Below are positions 34,128 through 47,551 of a DNA stretch of 64,000 nt, piece by piece (the stretch's first letter is position 1; each line of letters begins with the position of its first letter). Location: positions 3,080,001-3,144,000 of the forward strand of contig NZ_CP114887.1 of NCBI RefSeq assembly GCF_028747805.1, in the 5' to 3' direction. The position numbers were made by a program, and so were the translations under genes. The stretch is from Solibacillus daqui. GTDB taxonomy: Bacteria > Bacillota > Bacilli > Bacillales_A > Planococcaceae. The notes beneath the pieces are model-generated. The model ran no database searches. It saw only the letters and a list, made by a program, of their open reading frames with translations, and was not told the DNA's origin.

Positions 34128-35525
34128 TTATCCGATAGAACCTTCCATTTCGAACTTGATCAGACGGTTCATTTCTACTGCATATTCCATTGGTAATTCT
34201 TTCGTGAATGGCTCGATGAAGCCCATTACAATCATTTCTGTCGCTTCTTCTTCAGAAATACCACGAGACATTAAGTAGAATAATTGCTCTTCAGATACTT
34301 TTGAAACTTTTGCTTCGTGCTCTAAAGATACATTATCGTTTAAAATTTCGTTATATGGAATTGTGTCTGAAGTAGACTGGTTATCCATAATTAAAGTGTC
34401 ACATTCGATGTTTGCACGTGCACCTGTTGCGTTTTTACCGAATTTCACTTGACCTAAGTAAGTTACTTTACCGCCTTGTTTCGCAATCGACTTCGAAACG
34501 ATTGTAGAAGATGTATTCGGTGCTAAGTGAATCATTTTCGCACCCGCATGTTGATGTTGACCTTTACCAGCTAAAGCGATTGATAAAGTCATACCACGTG
34601 CGCCTTCTCCTTTAAGAATACAAGCTGGGTATTTCATTGTTAATTTAGAACCGATGTTGCCGTCGATCCATTCCATTGTACCGTTTTCTTCAACTACAGT
34701 ACGCTTTGTAACTAGGTTGTACACGTTGTTTGCCCAGTTTTGGATTGTTGTGTAACGGCAATATGCATTTTTCTTAACAATGATTTCTACTACAGCTGAG
34801 TGTAGAGAGTTTGTTGTGTAAACTGGTGCTGTACAGCCTTCTACGTAGTGTACAGAAGCATCTTCGTCTACGATAATAAGCGTACGCTCGAATTGCCCCA
34901 TGTTTTCCGAGTTAATACGGAAGTATGCTTGCAACGGCGTATCTAATTTAACACCTTTTGGCATGTAGATGAATGAACCACCAGACCAAACCGCTGAGTT
35001 TAATGCTGCGAATTTGTTGTCAGTGTATGGGATTACTGTACCCCAGTGCTTTTTGAAGATTTCTTCGTTTTCTTTTAACGCTGAGTCAGTATCTTTAAAT
35101 ACAATCCCCATATCTTCTAAATCTTGCTTCATGTTGTGGTAAACTACTTCAGATTCGTACTGAGCAGATACACCTGCAAGATATTTTTGCTCTGCTTCAG
35201 GAATACCTAATTTATCAAAAGTTGTTTTGATTTCTTCAGGTACTTCATCCCAAGAACGTTGTGTTGCTTCAGATGGCTTTACGTAGTACGTAATTTCATC
35301 GAAGTTTAAAGCTGAAAGGTCGCCACCCCATTGAGGCATTGGCATTTCATAGAATTTGTTTAGAGCTTTTAAGCGGTAGTCAAGCATCCACTGTGGCTCT
35401 TCTTTCATATTGGAAATTTCACGAACGATTTCTTCTGTTAATCCACGCTCAGAACGGAAAATCGATACGTCCTTGTCATGGAAGCCATATTTGTAATCGC
35501 CGATTTCAGGCATTTTTTTAGCCAT
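34128..35525 (-). CDS. sufB: Fe-S cluster assembly scaffold protein SufB
   Basis: A 465-residue beta-helix protein of the SufBCD complex, on which Fe-S clusters are built. The conserved C-terminal region includes [27 protein letters not shown] and [17 protein letters not shown]. The ATG at 35525 follows CGGAGGAG; the frame extends 14 codons up without a ribosome site. Last gene of sufC-sufD-sufS-sufU-sufB, the Bacillus order. A 75-base gap with a hairpin separates it from sufU. Confidence 0.97.
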   Translation of the reverse strand: MAKKMPEIGDYKYGFHDKDVSIFRSERGLTEEIVREISNMKEEPQWMLDYRLKALNKFYEMPMPQWGGDLSALNFDEITYYVKPSEATQRSWDEVPEEIKTTFDKLGIPEAEQKYLAGVSAQYESEVVYHNMKQDLEDMGIVFKDTDSALKENEEIFKKHWGTVIPYTDNKFAALNSAVWSGGSFIYMPKGVKLDTPLQAYFRINSENMGQFERTLIIVDEDASVHYVEGCTAPVYTTNSLHSAVVEIIVKKNAYCRYTTIQNWANNVYNLVTKRTVVEENGTMEWIDGNIGSKLTMKYPACILKGEGARGMTLSIALAGKGQHQHAGAKMIHLAPNTSSTIVSKSIAKQGGKVTYLGQVKFGKNATGARANIECDTLIMDNQSTSDTIPYNEILNDNVSLEHEAKVSKVSEEQLFYLMSRGISEEEATEMIVMGFIEPFTKELPMEYAVEMNRLIKFEMEGSIG

Positions 35526-35555
35526 GTTGTCTCCTCCGTTCATCAATTGAGAAGT

Positions 35556-35590
35556 GGGGCTGTCCAAAAATTACTTTTCGGGCATTCCCC
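35556..35590 (-). other. Intercistronic hairpin between sufU and sufB
   Basis: GGGG...CCCC outer pairs plus an inner TGCCCGAAAA/TTTTTGGACA stem, without a T run. The inner sequence resembles the yugI terminator at 5251-5282 (same TGTCCAA...TTACTT words). It may alter the sufB mRNA level by partial termination or processing. Confidence 0.5.
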
Positions 35591-35600
35591 TTCACATACA

Positions 35601-38567
<2,967 letters not shown>

Positions 38568-38585
38568 CTTCGTCGTCCTCCTTAA

Positions 38586-39368
38586 TTATACTTCTTCTGT
38601 TACCGCGTCCGTATTTTCGATACCTAGCTCTTGTTTAATCCATTCGTAACCTTCTGCTTCTAAACGTTGAGCTAATTCAGCGCCACCAGATTTCACAACT
38701 TTACCTTGCATCATTACGTGAACATGGTCTGGTGTGATGTAGTTAAGTAGACGTTGATAGTGCGTGATCATTAAGCAGCCGAAACCTTCGCCGCGCATTT
38801 CGTTAATCCCTTTAGATACTACTTTTAATGCGTCGATATCTAAACCAGAGTCGATTTCATCTAAAATACCAAACATTGGTTTAATCATCATCATTTGTAA
38901 AATTTCGTTACGTTTTTTCTCACCACCAGAGAAGCCTTCGTTTAAGTAACGTTGAGCCATTTCTTCTGGCATTTCTAAGAATTCCATTGTTTTGTCTAAT
39001 TCACGGATGAATTTCATTAATGAAATTTCATCACCTTCTTCACGACGTGCGTTAATAGCAGAACGTAAGAAGTCAGCGTTTGTAACACCAGCGATTTCAG
39101 ATGGGTATTGCATCGCTAAGAATAAACCAGCTTTTGCACGCTCATCTACTTCCATTTCTAATACGTTTTCGCCATCGATTAAAACTTCACCTTGCGTTAC
39201 TTCATATTTAGGGTGACCCATAATTGCTGAAGCTAACGTTGATTTACCAGTACCGTTAGGACCCATGATCGCGTGTACTTCATTTGTGTTAATTGTTAGG
39301 TTTAAACCTTTTAAAATCTCTTTTCCGTCGATTTCAACGTGAAGATCTTTAATTTCTAAAGTTGTCAT
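38586..39368 (-). CDS. sufC: Fe-S cluster assembly ATPase SufC
   Basis: A 260-residue ABC-type ATPase. Walker A is GPNGTGKST (36-44), the signature is GFSGGEKKR, and Walker B is MFGILDEIDSGLD. It drives SufB-SufD rearrangement in the cytoplasm and is not a transporter. First gene of the operon; GGAGG precedes the ATG and a SigA-like promoter lies about 70 bases upstream. Confidence 0.97.
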   Translation of the reverse strand: MTTLEIKDLHVEIDGKEILKGLNLTINTNEVHAIMGPNGTGKSTLASAIMGHPKYEVTQGEVLIDGENVLEMEVDERAKAGLFLAMQYPSEIAGVTNADFLRSAINARREEGDEISLMKFIRELDKTMEFLEMPEEMAQRYLNEGFSGGEKKRNEILQMMMIKPMFGILDEIDSGLDIDALKVVSKGINEMRGEGFGCLMITHYQRLLNYITPDHVHVMMQGKVVKSGGAELAQRLEAEGYEWIKQELGIENTDAVTEEV

Positions 39369-39428
39369 TAAATTACCTCCAAATGTTCATTTGCATGACA
39401 CATGCATGCTAAATTAATTTCATAGACA

Positions 39429-39457
39429 ATCTTACCCGAAATGAATGTTGGTTGCAA
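39429..39457 (-). promoter_or_regulatory. Probable SigA promoter of the suf operon
   Basis: On the minus strand TTGCAA (39457-39452), a 17-base spacer and TAAGAT (39434-39429), giving a leader of about 55 bases before sufC. Confidence 0.7.
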
Positions 39458-39884
39458 ATAGTTTAGAATGATTTTAATTAAAAAATCTTTATTTCTTTTT
39501 ATCAACACTTTTATTTAAGTTGTTTCTACTATTAAAATAGTAGTACTTTAAAAATTTTCATTTTCAATAGTGAACTTATAATTGAGAATCAATTTCACTT
39601 ATTTAATTGAATTCATTAAATTGTCATTGACTGCAATAACTAAATGATCATGTCCGAAAGGCTAGAAACAACCTTTTCATAAATTAGCAAATAGTCTTTC
39701 CTAGTTGTAGTAATGTTTTTGAAATTATTGATTAAATATTTATGCTATTACTTAAACATTGGGAAGAAGTATTAAACGAGGGTTTATGAATGTTAAAGGA
39801 TATTAACAATGATTGCAGAATTAATAATAAGGTCGATAACTTGGTGAAGGTCTAATTAATAACTAAGTAACAGGGGGAATACTA
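39458..39884. other. Gene-free stretch between suf and the DinB-family gene
   Basis: AT-rich with no convincing gene. A 21-codon frame (39790-39855) stands before the DinB-type gene, with a weak GAGGG site; it could be a leader peptide but nothing else supports it. Confidence 0.4.
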
Positions 39885-40421
39885 ATGAATTTCGGAAATG
39901 AGTATTTGAAAGTTGTCCTAGATAGATTTAAAAGTGTTAAAGAGCTTGGAGATAAGACAATAAATCAATTGTCAGAAAACAATATCCATTGGTACTTAAA
40001 TGAAGAATCGAATAGTATAGCAGTTATTATAAAACATTTAAGTGGAAATATGATATCTAGGTGGTCTGATTTTTTAACTTCAGATGGAGAAAAACCTTAT
40101 AGGAATAGGGATCAAGAATTTGAGAACACTATATTATCAAAGCAAGAATTAATTGTAATTTGGGAAAAAGGTTGGAATATACTTTTTAAAACATTAAGTG
40201 ATCTAGGAGAACAGGATTTATTAAAGAATATTTACATTCGTAGCGAAAGCCATACGGTAATTGATGCAATAGAAAGACAAATGGCTCATTACGCTTATCA
40301 TGTAGGGCAGATTGTATATATTGGAAAGCAATTAAAGGATAAGGATTGGAAAAGTCTTAGTATCCCAAAAGGTCAATCAGAAGAATTCTTAGAATATATG
40401 CAGAATAAACATAAGGAATAA
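39885..40421 (+). CDS. DinB/YfiT-like protein (DUF1572)
   Basis: A 178-residue four-helix-bundle protein of the DinB-like superfamily, DUF1572 branch. Three metal-ligand histidines are plausible: IIKHLSGNM near residue 50, and AHYAYHVGQIVYIGKQ near 134-138. Family members are metal-dependent hydrolases or thiol transferases, mostly without known substrate. An AGGGGG site precedes the ATG. It stands alone between suf and glt, with AT-rich DNA around it, possibly a late arrival. Confidence 0.85.
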   Translation: MNFGNEYLKVVLDRFKSVKELGDKTINQLSENNIHWYLNEESNSIAVIIKHLSGNMISRWSDFLTSDGEKPYRNRDQEFENTILSKQELIVIWEKGWNILFKTLSDLGEQDLLKNIYIRSESHTVIDAIERQMAHYAYHVGQIVYIGKQLKDKDWKSLSIPKGQSEEFLEYMQNKHKE

Positions 40422-40443
40422 TAGTCTTATTTCTAAACCGAGC

Positions 40444-40481
40444 AAAATAGGGGTACTCCATATAAAAGAGTCCCCTTTTAA
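40444..40481 (+). terminator. Terminator after the DinB-family gene
   Basis: AAAATAGGGG and ACTC pair with GAGT and CCCCTTTT (one bulged base), followed by T and A bases. Confidence 0.75.
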
Positions 40482-40509
40482 ATATAAATTTTTTTACTCT
40501 ACACTAAAA

Positions 40510-41991
40510 TTAATATTTCTTCGCTTGCTCTTGCAAATAATAATGAACGCTCGCTGCAACGGCGCGACCTTCTTTAATCGCCCAGACAACTAAGCTTTGA
40601 CCACGACGTGCATCGCCTGCTGCAAATACACTGGGTACACTCGTCTCGTAATCTTTAATAGAAGCGCGAATTCGGTTGTTTGTTAATTCCACTCCAAAAT
40701 GCTTAGGCGTTTCTTTCTCAGCGCCTTCAAAACCAATGGCTACGAATACATGCTGTGCCGGCCATACTTTTTCTGTGCCCGGTAACTCTTTGAAGTAATG
40801 AAAACCATCTTCACCTAAGATTTTTTCCATTTGAATTGTGTGGAGCTCTTTAACGTTGCCATGCGCATCCTTTACAATTTTAGTCGTTTGAATGCAGTAC
40901 TCGCGTGGATCGCGACCGAATTTTGCATTAGCCTCAGCATATGCGTAATCTAATGTGTAAATATTCGGGTCTTTTGGCCACATTGTATCCTCTGTACGTG
41001 TTGTGGCTTGTTGCGGATGTTTACCAAACTGGTACACCGAACGGCAATTTTGACGAAGTGCTGTTGCTACGCAGTCTGCACCCGTATCTCCACCACCAAT
41101 GACAATCACATCTTTGCCTTCCACATTTAAAGCTTTTTTATCTTCAAAATTAGAATCTAGTAAACTTTTTGTCACATCAGTTAAATATTCCATTGCTAAA
41201 TGAATATTACCCGCGTCGCTACCTTCCATATGCAGTGTACGTTGCTTTTGTGCACCGGTACATAAAATAACCGCGTCATACTGTTGTTGTAATTGTTCTT
41301 TTGTAATATCGTTACCGACTTCTGTATTAGCGATGAATTGAATACCTTCTAATGATAATAAATTCACCCGGCGTTCAACGGCTTCTTTTTCAAGCTTCAT
41401 GTTGGGAATCCCATACATTAATAAGCCACCAAAGCGGTCTGAACGTTCGAAAACTGTAACAGAATGCCCCATTTGGTTTAACTGATCTGCCGCCGCCAAA
41501 CCTGCTGGACCCGAACCAACAACCGCTATTTTGTAACCTGAGCGAATTTGTGGTATGCGTGGTGTTACCCATCCATTTTCAAATCCTTTGTCAATAATCG
41601 TACGTTCAATGGATTTAATCGCAACAGCTGGGTCAGTAATCGCTAGCGTACAAGAACCTTCACATGGCGCTGGACATACGCGCCCTGTAAATTCTGGAAA
41701 GTTATTCGTCATATGCAGACGCTTCAATGCTTCTTTCCATTGCCCTTTGTATACTAAATCATTCCACTCTGGGATGACGTTGTTAATCGGACAACCTGCT
41801 GCCGTACCACGAATTTCAATCCCCATATGGCAAAATGGAGTGCCACAATCCATGCAGCGTGCACCTTGTGTTTTTAATTTTTCGTCTGTAAGCTTGCTCG
41901 TATATTCATTCCAGCTCGAAATACGCTCTAGTGGTACGTTTTCCTGAACCTTCTCACGCTTAAATTCCATAAATCCTGTTGATTTCCCCAT
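40510..41991 (-). CDS. gltD: Glutamate synthase small subunit (NADPH, beta)
   Basis: A 493-residue flavoprotein (called GltB in B. subtilis) that feeds electrons from NADPH to the large subunit. N-terminal cysteines for two 4Fe-4S clusters are in ARCMDCGTPFCHMG and RVCPAPCEGSC. The FAD loop is VVGSGPAGLAAADQ, the NADPH loop VIGGGDTGADCV, and GDARRGQSLVVWAI closes the fold. It starts 13 bases after gltB. With the glutamate dehydrogenase at 3.6 kb it frames glutamate synthesis and breakdown. Confidence 0.97.
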   Translation of the reverse strand: MGKSTGFMEFKREKVQENVPLERISSWNEYTSKLTDEKLKTQGARCMDCGTPFCHMGIEIRGTAAGCPINNVIPEWNDLVYKGQWKEALKRLHMTNNFPEFTGRVCPAPCEGSCTLAITDPAVAIKSIERTIIDKGFENGWVTPRIPQIRSGYKIAVVGSGPAGLAAADQLNQMGHSVTVFERSDRFGGLLMYGIPNMKLEKEAVERRVNLLSLEGIQFIANTEVGNDITKEQLQQQYDAVILCTGAQKQRTLHMEGSDAGNIHLAMEYLTDVTKSLLDSNFEDKKALNVEGKDVIVIGGGDTGADCVATALRQNCRSVYQFGKHPQQATTRTEDTMWPKDPNIYTLDYAYAEANAKFGRDPREYCIQTTKIVKDAHGNVKELHTIQMEKILGEDGFHYFKELPGTEKVWPAQHVFVAIGFEGAEKETPKHFGVELTNNRIRASIKDYETSVPSVFAAGDARRGQSLVVWAIKEGRAVAASVHYYLQEQAKKY

Positions 41992-42004
41992 GCTAGAACC
42001 CCTC

Positions 42005-45000
42005 CTATAATTTCGAACTCACAAGCTTTTTCTGACTTCCTGTTACCTCCACAAACGCTTGCATTGCCGCATTATCATCTGTTAACCCATTTAATTTATG
42101 ACGCTCAATTTTTTCGATGATTGCCTTATAGTCTGTCGGTACTACCTTGACAAACTTCGGTACAAATTCTGTCCACTTCGCTAAAACATCAAGTGCATAT
42201 GAGCTTTCTGTTTCTTCTAAGTGTTTAATAATTAACTGGCGTACTTGCTCAATTTCATGTGCTTCTTTTAACTTTTCAAATTGAATCATTTCCATATTGC
42301 ATTGCGCTTTAAATTGGGCTTCGTCGCTCGGTAAAATGTAGCCAATACCACCTGACATCCCAGCACCGAAGTTTTGACCAACATCGCCTAGTACAACGAT
42401 TTTTCCGCCTGTCATATATTCACAGCCATGGTCGCCAATACCCTCTACAACAATCTTTGCACCAGAGTTACGAACACCAAAGCGATGCCCTGCTCGACCA
42501 TTAATAAACGCTTGCCCGCTCGTTGCACCATATAAGCAAACATTCCCTGCAATGACGTTTTTCTCAAAATCCCCTTTGATCGGTGCAATCGCAACAACTT
42601 TACCACCCGATAAGCCTTTACCGAAGTAGTCATTGACGTCACCAATAACACGCATTGCCATACCTCGTGGAGTAAAGGCCCCAAAGCTCTGTCCTGCATG
42701 CCCTGTAAACGTAAGTTGAATTGTATTATCCGGTAAACCAACTTCACCGTATTTACGTGAAATTTCACTACCTACAATTGTACCCATTACACGATCTGTA
42801 TTTTTAATTGGATAGTTTAGCTGTACTACCTCTTTATTTGCAATCGCCTGCTCAACTTTTGGCAATAGCTCACGCACATCAAAGCTTTCTGAGATTTGAT
42901 GATCTTGCTCTTGCTGCTTCGTACGTGTACCTTGCATTTGGTGTAGCAGTGCCGATAAATCAAGCTGACTTGCTTTCCAATGCTGTTTTGTACGCGCTGA
43001 AATCTGTAAGACATCTGTACGGCCCACCATTTCTTCCACTGTACGGAACCCTAAAATACTCATGTATTCACGCATTTCTTCTGCCACAAAACGCATATAA
43101 CTAACTACATGATCCGCATTGCCCATAAATTTCGCTCGTAGCGCAGGGTTTTGTGTGGCTACCCCTACTGGACACGTATCTAAATGACACGCACGCATCA
43201 TCACACAACCTAAAACAATTAGTGGCGCTGTTGCAAAACCGAATTCCTCTGCTCCTAGTAACGCTGCCATTACCACATCTTTACCCGTCATTAACTTACC
43301 GTCTGTTTCTAATACAACGCGATCACGTAAGCCGTTTAACATTAACGTTTGATGTGCCTCTGCTAAACCAAGCTCCCATGGTAAACCTGTATGTTTAATG
43401 GACGTTTTCGGAGATGCACCTGTACCACCGTCATAACCTGAAATCACGATAACGTCTGCTGCACCTTTTGCAACGCCCGCCGCGATTGTCCCAACTCCCG
43501 CTTTAGCTACAAGTTTTACTGAAATACGTGCATAGCGATTGGCATTTTTTAAGTCATGGATTAGTTCTGCCATATCTTCAATTGAATAAATATCATGGTG
43601 TGGTGGCGGTGAAATTAAGCCGACACCTGGTGTTGAGCCACGAACCTCAGCAACCCATGGATATACTTTATTGCCCGGTAATTGACCACCTTCACCTGGT
43701 TTTGCTCCCTGTGCCATTTTGATTTGTAATTCATCTGCATTTACTAAATAATGAGATTTTACACCGAAACGACCTGACGCAATTTGTTTTATACTTGAAC
43801 GACGGTTATCGCCATTAGAATCTAGTTCATAACGTGCCGGATCTTCTCCGCCTTCTCCTGAATTTGAGCGTGCTCCTAATTTATTCATTGCGATGGCTAA
43901 TGTTTCATGCGCCTCTTTTGACAACGAACCGAACGACATCGCACCTGATTTAAAGCGTTTAACGATTGAGTCTACAGATTCTACTTCTTCCATCGATAAA
44001 CGACGTTCTGCCTTTTTGAAATCAAATAAATTGCGTAAAAAACCGATGCGCTCCTCATTTGCCATTTCCGCAAACATACGGTATAGACCGTAATCATTTT
44101 TACGTGTTGCCCATTGTAATGTGTGAATTGTTTTTGGATTGAATGCATGGTGCTCACCATCAGCACGCCACTGGAATTCTGAACCTGACTGTAATTCGGC
44201 AGTCATTGAATTTAACGCTGCCTCGTGGCGACGTTTTGCCTCTTCTCCGATTGTTTGTAAATCGATACCATCAATTTGAGAAGCAGTTCCTGTAAAGTAT
44301 TCGTCGATTACCGCATTTGAAATACCCACCGCTTCGAACACTTGCGCTCCACGGTATGACTGTACTGTTGAAATACCCATTTTTGACATGACTTTTACGA
44401 CGCCTTCAGCAGCACCTTTACGATATTTTTGAACTGCTTTTTCAAAAGGTAATGCTAAATGCTTTTCTTCAATCGCCTGCGCAATCGTTGCATAGGCCAA
44501 ATAAGGGTGAATTGCATCGACACCAAAGCCAATTAGTGCGGCGAAGTGATGTACTTCACGAACTTCCGCGCTATTAACGACTAAACTTGCTTTCGTACGC
44601 AATCCGATACGCACTAAATATTGGTGTATCGTACTTGCTGCAAGTAGTACCGGAATTGTTAATTGCTTTGCATCCTCTACAAAATCGTTTAAAACGATGA
44701 TTGTTCTTCCGCCAAAAATTGCTGCTTCTGCTTCTACTTTAATACGGTTCAATTCATTCTCTAAAGATTCTGTATATTTTATTGAGATTTCAGCTACTTC
44801 AAAGTCACTATCACCATTGTTCATTAACTTTTCGTACTCAGCCGTTGTTAATACCGGCGTTTCTAATATAATACGTCGTGCGTTTTGTGCTGTTGGATGA
44901 AGTAAATCGCCTTCCGCACCTAGCATTGTCATAGTAGATGTAACAACATGCTCCCGAATGGAATCGATTGGTGGGTTTGTTACTTGTGCGAATAATTGCT

Positions 45001-46528
45001 TAAAGTAATTAAATAAAGACTGCGGGCGTTCTGATAATACCGCAAGTGGCGAGTCATTCCCCATTGAGCCGAGTGGATCCTTACCATCCTTTGCAAGTGG
45101 TACGATATATTTTTGCACATCTTCATATGTGTAGCCTTGAATTTTTTGACGTAATGTAATGTCGTTTACTTGAACTTGTTTCTCTTCTGTCACTTCAAGC
45201 TTTAACATATTATCTTGTAACCACTGTGCGTAAGGCCCTGCTGTTGCCATTTCTACTTTCAGCTCTTCATCCGAAATAATTTTCCCTTGCTCTAAATCGA
45301 TTAACAGCATGCGGCCTGGACTTAAACGATCTTTATATAAAATATCTTCCTCTGCATAATCTACAACGCCTGTTTCAGAAGAAAAAATAACGTGATCATC
45401 TTTTGTAACGTAAAGTCTACCTGGACGTAAGCCGTTACGATCTAAAATCGCACCAATTTGCTTACCATCTGTGAAGCAAATTGCTGTTGGACCATCCCAT
45501 GGCTCCATTAAACTTGCATGATATTGATAAAATGCTTTACGGTCTTTCTCAATACGTGGATTTTCTGTCCAAGGCTCTGGAATCATCATCATCGCCGTCT
45601 CTGCTGGTGTACGACCTGCTAATACGAAAAATTCAAATGCGTTATCAAGCATCGATGAATCTGAACCTGTTGTATCAATGATTGGTAGTAGCTTTTCTAA
45701 ATCATCCCCAAACGCTTCCGAAACAAATTGTTGTTCACGGGCACGCATCCAGTTAATGTTCCCACGCAATGTGTTAATCTCCCCGTTATGAATAATGTAG
45801 CGGTTTGGGTGTGCACGTTTCCAAGATGGGAATGTGTTCGTTGAATACCGTGAGTGTACTAGTGCTAATGCCGATACGAAGCTTTCATCTTGTAAATCGA
45901 TGTAGAAGTCACTTACTTCCTCTGGAGCTAGTAAACCTTTAAATACCATCGTCTGGCTTGAAAGACTTGGTACATACAATTCAAATTCTTGCTTGTCAGC
46001 CCAGTGCTCTAACTGCTTACGGATTAAATACAGCTTACGCTCAAAGCTTTTTGCATCACTTGTTTTGGATCGAATAAAAACTTGACGAATAATTGGTGCA
46101 CTTGATTTTGCAATCTCACTTAAATTTTCTTTATTTGTTGGAACTGTTCGCCAGCCAATTAAGTCCTGCCCTTCTTGTACGATTAGTTCATTCATTTTTT
46201 GCTCAATTTGTTGGCGTTCGCTGTCATTTTCCGTGAAGAAAACTTGCCCAACGCCGTACTCACCTTTCTCAGGTAAATTTAGTTCCGGACAGTTGATTTT
46301 GAAGAAAGCATCTGGTATTTGAACCATTAGACCTGCACCATCGCCTGTTTTACCGTCTCCCCCACGTCCAGCACGGTGTTCTAAGCGACATAACATTTCT
46401 AAACCATTTTTCACGATTTGATGTGAAGGTTTTCCCTTCATATTTGCGTACATCCCGATGCCACATGCGTCATGTTCAAACTGTGGATTATATAAACCTT
46501 GTGCTTGTGGTAACTGGTGAAAACTCAT
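42005..46528 (-). CDS. gltB: Glutamate synthase large subunit (alpha)
   Basis: A 1507-residue enzyme (GltA in B. subtilis) that makes two glutamates from glutamine and 2-oxoglutarate. An N-terminal propeptide of about 21 residues precedes the nucleophile Cys22 (FEHDACGIGMY) of the glutaminase domain. The synthase domain (about 830-1200) holds the FMN site and the 3Fe-4S cysteines in CVMMRACHLDTCPVG. The C-terminal beta-helix shows the repeated G-x-x-G-x-x-x-G pattern (GDVGQNFGAGMSGG). First gene of the operon, divergent from gltC. Confidence 0.97.
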   Translation of the reverse strand: MSFHQLPQAQGLYNPQFEHDACGIGMYANMKGKPSHQIVKNGLEMLCRLEHRAGRGGDGKTGDGAGLMVQIPDAFFKINCPELNLPEKGEYGVGQVFFTENDSERQQIEQKMNELIVQEGQDLIGWRTVPTNKENLSEIAKSSAPIIRQVFIRSKTSDAKSFERKLYLIRKQLEHWADKQEFELYVPSLSSQTMVFKGLLAPEEVSDFYIDLQDESFVSALALVHSRYSTNTFPSWKRAHPNRYIIHNGEINTLRGNINWMRAREQQFVSEAFGDDLEKLLPIIDTTGSDSSMLDNAFEFFVLAGRTPAETAMMMIPEPWTENPRIEKDRKAFYQYHASLMEPWDGPTAICFTDGKQIGAILDRNGLRPGRLYVTKDDHVIFSSETGVVDYAEEDILYKDRLSPGRMLLIDLEQGKIISDEELKVEMATAGPYAQWLQDNMLKLEVTEEKQVQVNDITLRQKIQGYTYEDVQKYIVPLAKDGKDPLGSMGNDSPLAVLSERPQSLFNYFKQLFAQVTNPPIDSIREHVVTSTMTMLGAEGDLLHPTAQNARRIILETPVLTTAEYEKLMNNGDSDFEVAEISIKYTESLENELNRIKVEAEAAIFGGRTIIVLNDFVEDAKQLTIPVLLAASTIHQYLVRIGLRTKASLVVNSAEVREVHHFAALIGFGVDAIHPYLAYATIAQAIEEKHLALPFEKAVQKYRKGAAEGVVKVMSKMGISTVQSYRGAQVFEAVGISNAVIDEYFTGTASQIDGIDLQTIGEEAKRRHEAALNSMTAELQSGSEFQWRADGEHHAFNPKTIHTLQWATRKNDYGLYRMFAEMANEERIGFLRNLFDFKKAERRLSMEEVESVDSIVKRFKSGAMSFGSLSKEAHETLAIAMNKLGARSNSGEGGEDPARYELDSNGDNRRSSIKQIASGRFGVKSHYLVNADELQIKMAQGAKPGEGGQLPGNKVYPWVAEVRGSTPGVGLISPPPHHDIYSIEDMAELIHDLKNANRYARISVKLVAKAGVGTIAAGVAKGAADVIVISGYDGGTGASPKTSIKHTGLPWELGLAEAHQTLMLNGLRDRVVLETDGKLMTGKDVVMAALLGAEEFGFATAPLIVLGCVMMRACHLDTCPVGVATQNPALRAKFMGNADHVVSYMRFVAEEMREYMSILGFRTVEEMVGRTDVLQISARTKQHWKASQLDLSALLHQMQGTRTKQQEQDHQISESFDVRELLPKVEQAIANKEVVQLNYPIKNTDRVMGTIVGSEISRKYGEVGLPDNTIQLTFTGHAGQSFGAFTPRGMAMRVIGDVNDYFGKGLSGGKVVAIAPIKGDFEKNVIAGNVCLYGATSGQAFINGRAGHRFGVRNSGAKIVVEGIGDHGCEYMTGGKIVVLGDVGQNFGAGMSGGIGYILPSDEAQFKAQCNMEMIQFEKLKEAHEIEQVRQLIIKHLEETESSYALDVLAKWTEFVPKFVKVVPTDYKAIIEKIERHKLNGLTDDNAAMQAFVEVTGSQKKLVSSKL

Positions 46529-46616
46529 ATTTAATTCCCCCTCATTCTTTCAATAACGTATTTACATTTTAAAGTTTTCGAAATAATATAAACAATATAT
46601 AGTTTGGATAGAAACA

Positions 46617-46631
46617 ATCTACTTTTTAGAT
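46617..46631. promoter_or_regulatory. Candidate GltC-binding dyad
   Basis: ATCTACTTTTTAGAT (ATCT-N7-AGAT) contains a T-N11-A LysR core and lies between gltB and gltC, 16 bases before the gltC start. The B. subtilis box is of the ATCT...AGAT type; the spacing here is two bases longer than the ATCT-N5-AGAT form I recall. Confidence 0.5.
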
Positions 46632-46647
46632 GAATGGAGTGGGATTT

Positions 46648-47550
46648 ATGGAATTACGACAATTACGTTACTTTGTCGAGGTAGCAGAACGTGAACATAT
46701 ATCCGAAGCTGCTGAGTATTTACACGTTGCACAGTCTGCAATTAGCCGACAAATTGCCAATTTAGAAGAAGAGCTCGGAGCACCACTTTTTGAACGTGTC
46801 GGACGTAACGTCAAACTGACACCGATTGGTAAAACTTTTTTAGAGCACAGCATTACCGCCCTGAAGGCAATTGATTTTGCTGCCAAGCAAGTTGAAGAGT
46901 ATTTAGACCCAGCAAAAGGGACAATTAAAGTTGGCTTTCCTACAAGTTTAGCTAGCTATGTTTTACCAACCATCATTTCTGCATTTAAGAAAGAGTACCC
47001 AGATATTTCATTCCATTTACGCCAAGGTTCCTATAAATATTTGATTGAAGCCGTAAAAAATCGCGAACTTAATTTAGCATTACTTGGTCCATTACCGCCA
47101 AAAGATGAGGCGATTAATACAACCGTTCTTTTTAGTGAAAGCATTCACGCTTTAATACCCGCGACACATCCATTAGCAAAACAAGACTCAATTCATTTAA
47201 TTGATTTAAAAAATGACAACTTTGTATTGTTCCCAGAAGGATATATTTTACAAAAAGTTGCCGTTGACGCTTGTCGTTCAGCTGGCTTCGTTCCAAAGAT
47301 TACATCTGAGGGTGAAGATATGGATGCATTGAAAGGTTTAGTTGCTGCAGGAATCGGTGTGACACTACTACCGGAAAGCTCACTTTACGATTCGACACCG
47401 CGTATGACGGTGAAGATGCCAATTGCAAGTCCTACAATCCGTAGAACGGTCGGCATCATCGCGCCAACAACACGGGACCTCGCTCCATCAGAACAAGTAT
47501 TTGTGGATTTTGTATCTAAATTCTATTCACGTCTGTCGAGGTTTCAATAA
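46648..47550 (+). CDS. gltC: LysR-type regulator GltC
   Basis: A 300-residue LysR protein, exactly the length of B. subtilis GltC. The winged helix-turn-helix is at residues 1-60 (MELRQLRYFVEVAEREHISE, AQSAISRQIANLEEELG), and the effector domain covers about 88-295. GltC activates glutamate synthase when glutamate is low relative to 2-oxoglutarate. The ATG at 46648 follows GGAGTGGG. It is divergent from gltB, the classic arrangement. Confidence 0.94.
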   Translation: MELRQLRYFVEVAEREHISEAAEYLHVAQSAISRQIANLEEELGAPLFERVGRNVKLTPIGKTFLEHSITALKAIDFAAKQVEEYLDPAKGTIKVGFPTSLASYVLPTIISAFKKEYPDISFHLRQGSYKYLIEAVKNRELNLALLGPLPPKDEAINTTVLFSESIHALIPATHPLAKQDSIHLIDLKNDNFVLFPEGYILQKVAVDACRSAGFVPKITSEGEDMDALKGLVAAGIGVTLLPESSLYDSTPRMTVKMPIASPTIRRTVGIIAPTTRDLAPSEQVFVDFVSKFYSRLSRFQ

Positions 47551-47551
47551 T

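Noticed and set aside
39790..39855. A 21-codon frame before the DinB-family gene
   Set aside because: Too short and without a clear regulatory hairpin to be called a leader peptide.
42445..46000. Several long antisense or shifted frames inside gltB
   Set aside because: They are shadows of a strongly conserved gene; none has a ribosome site or family match.
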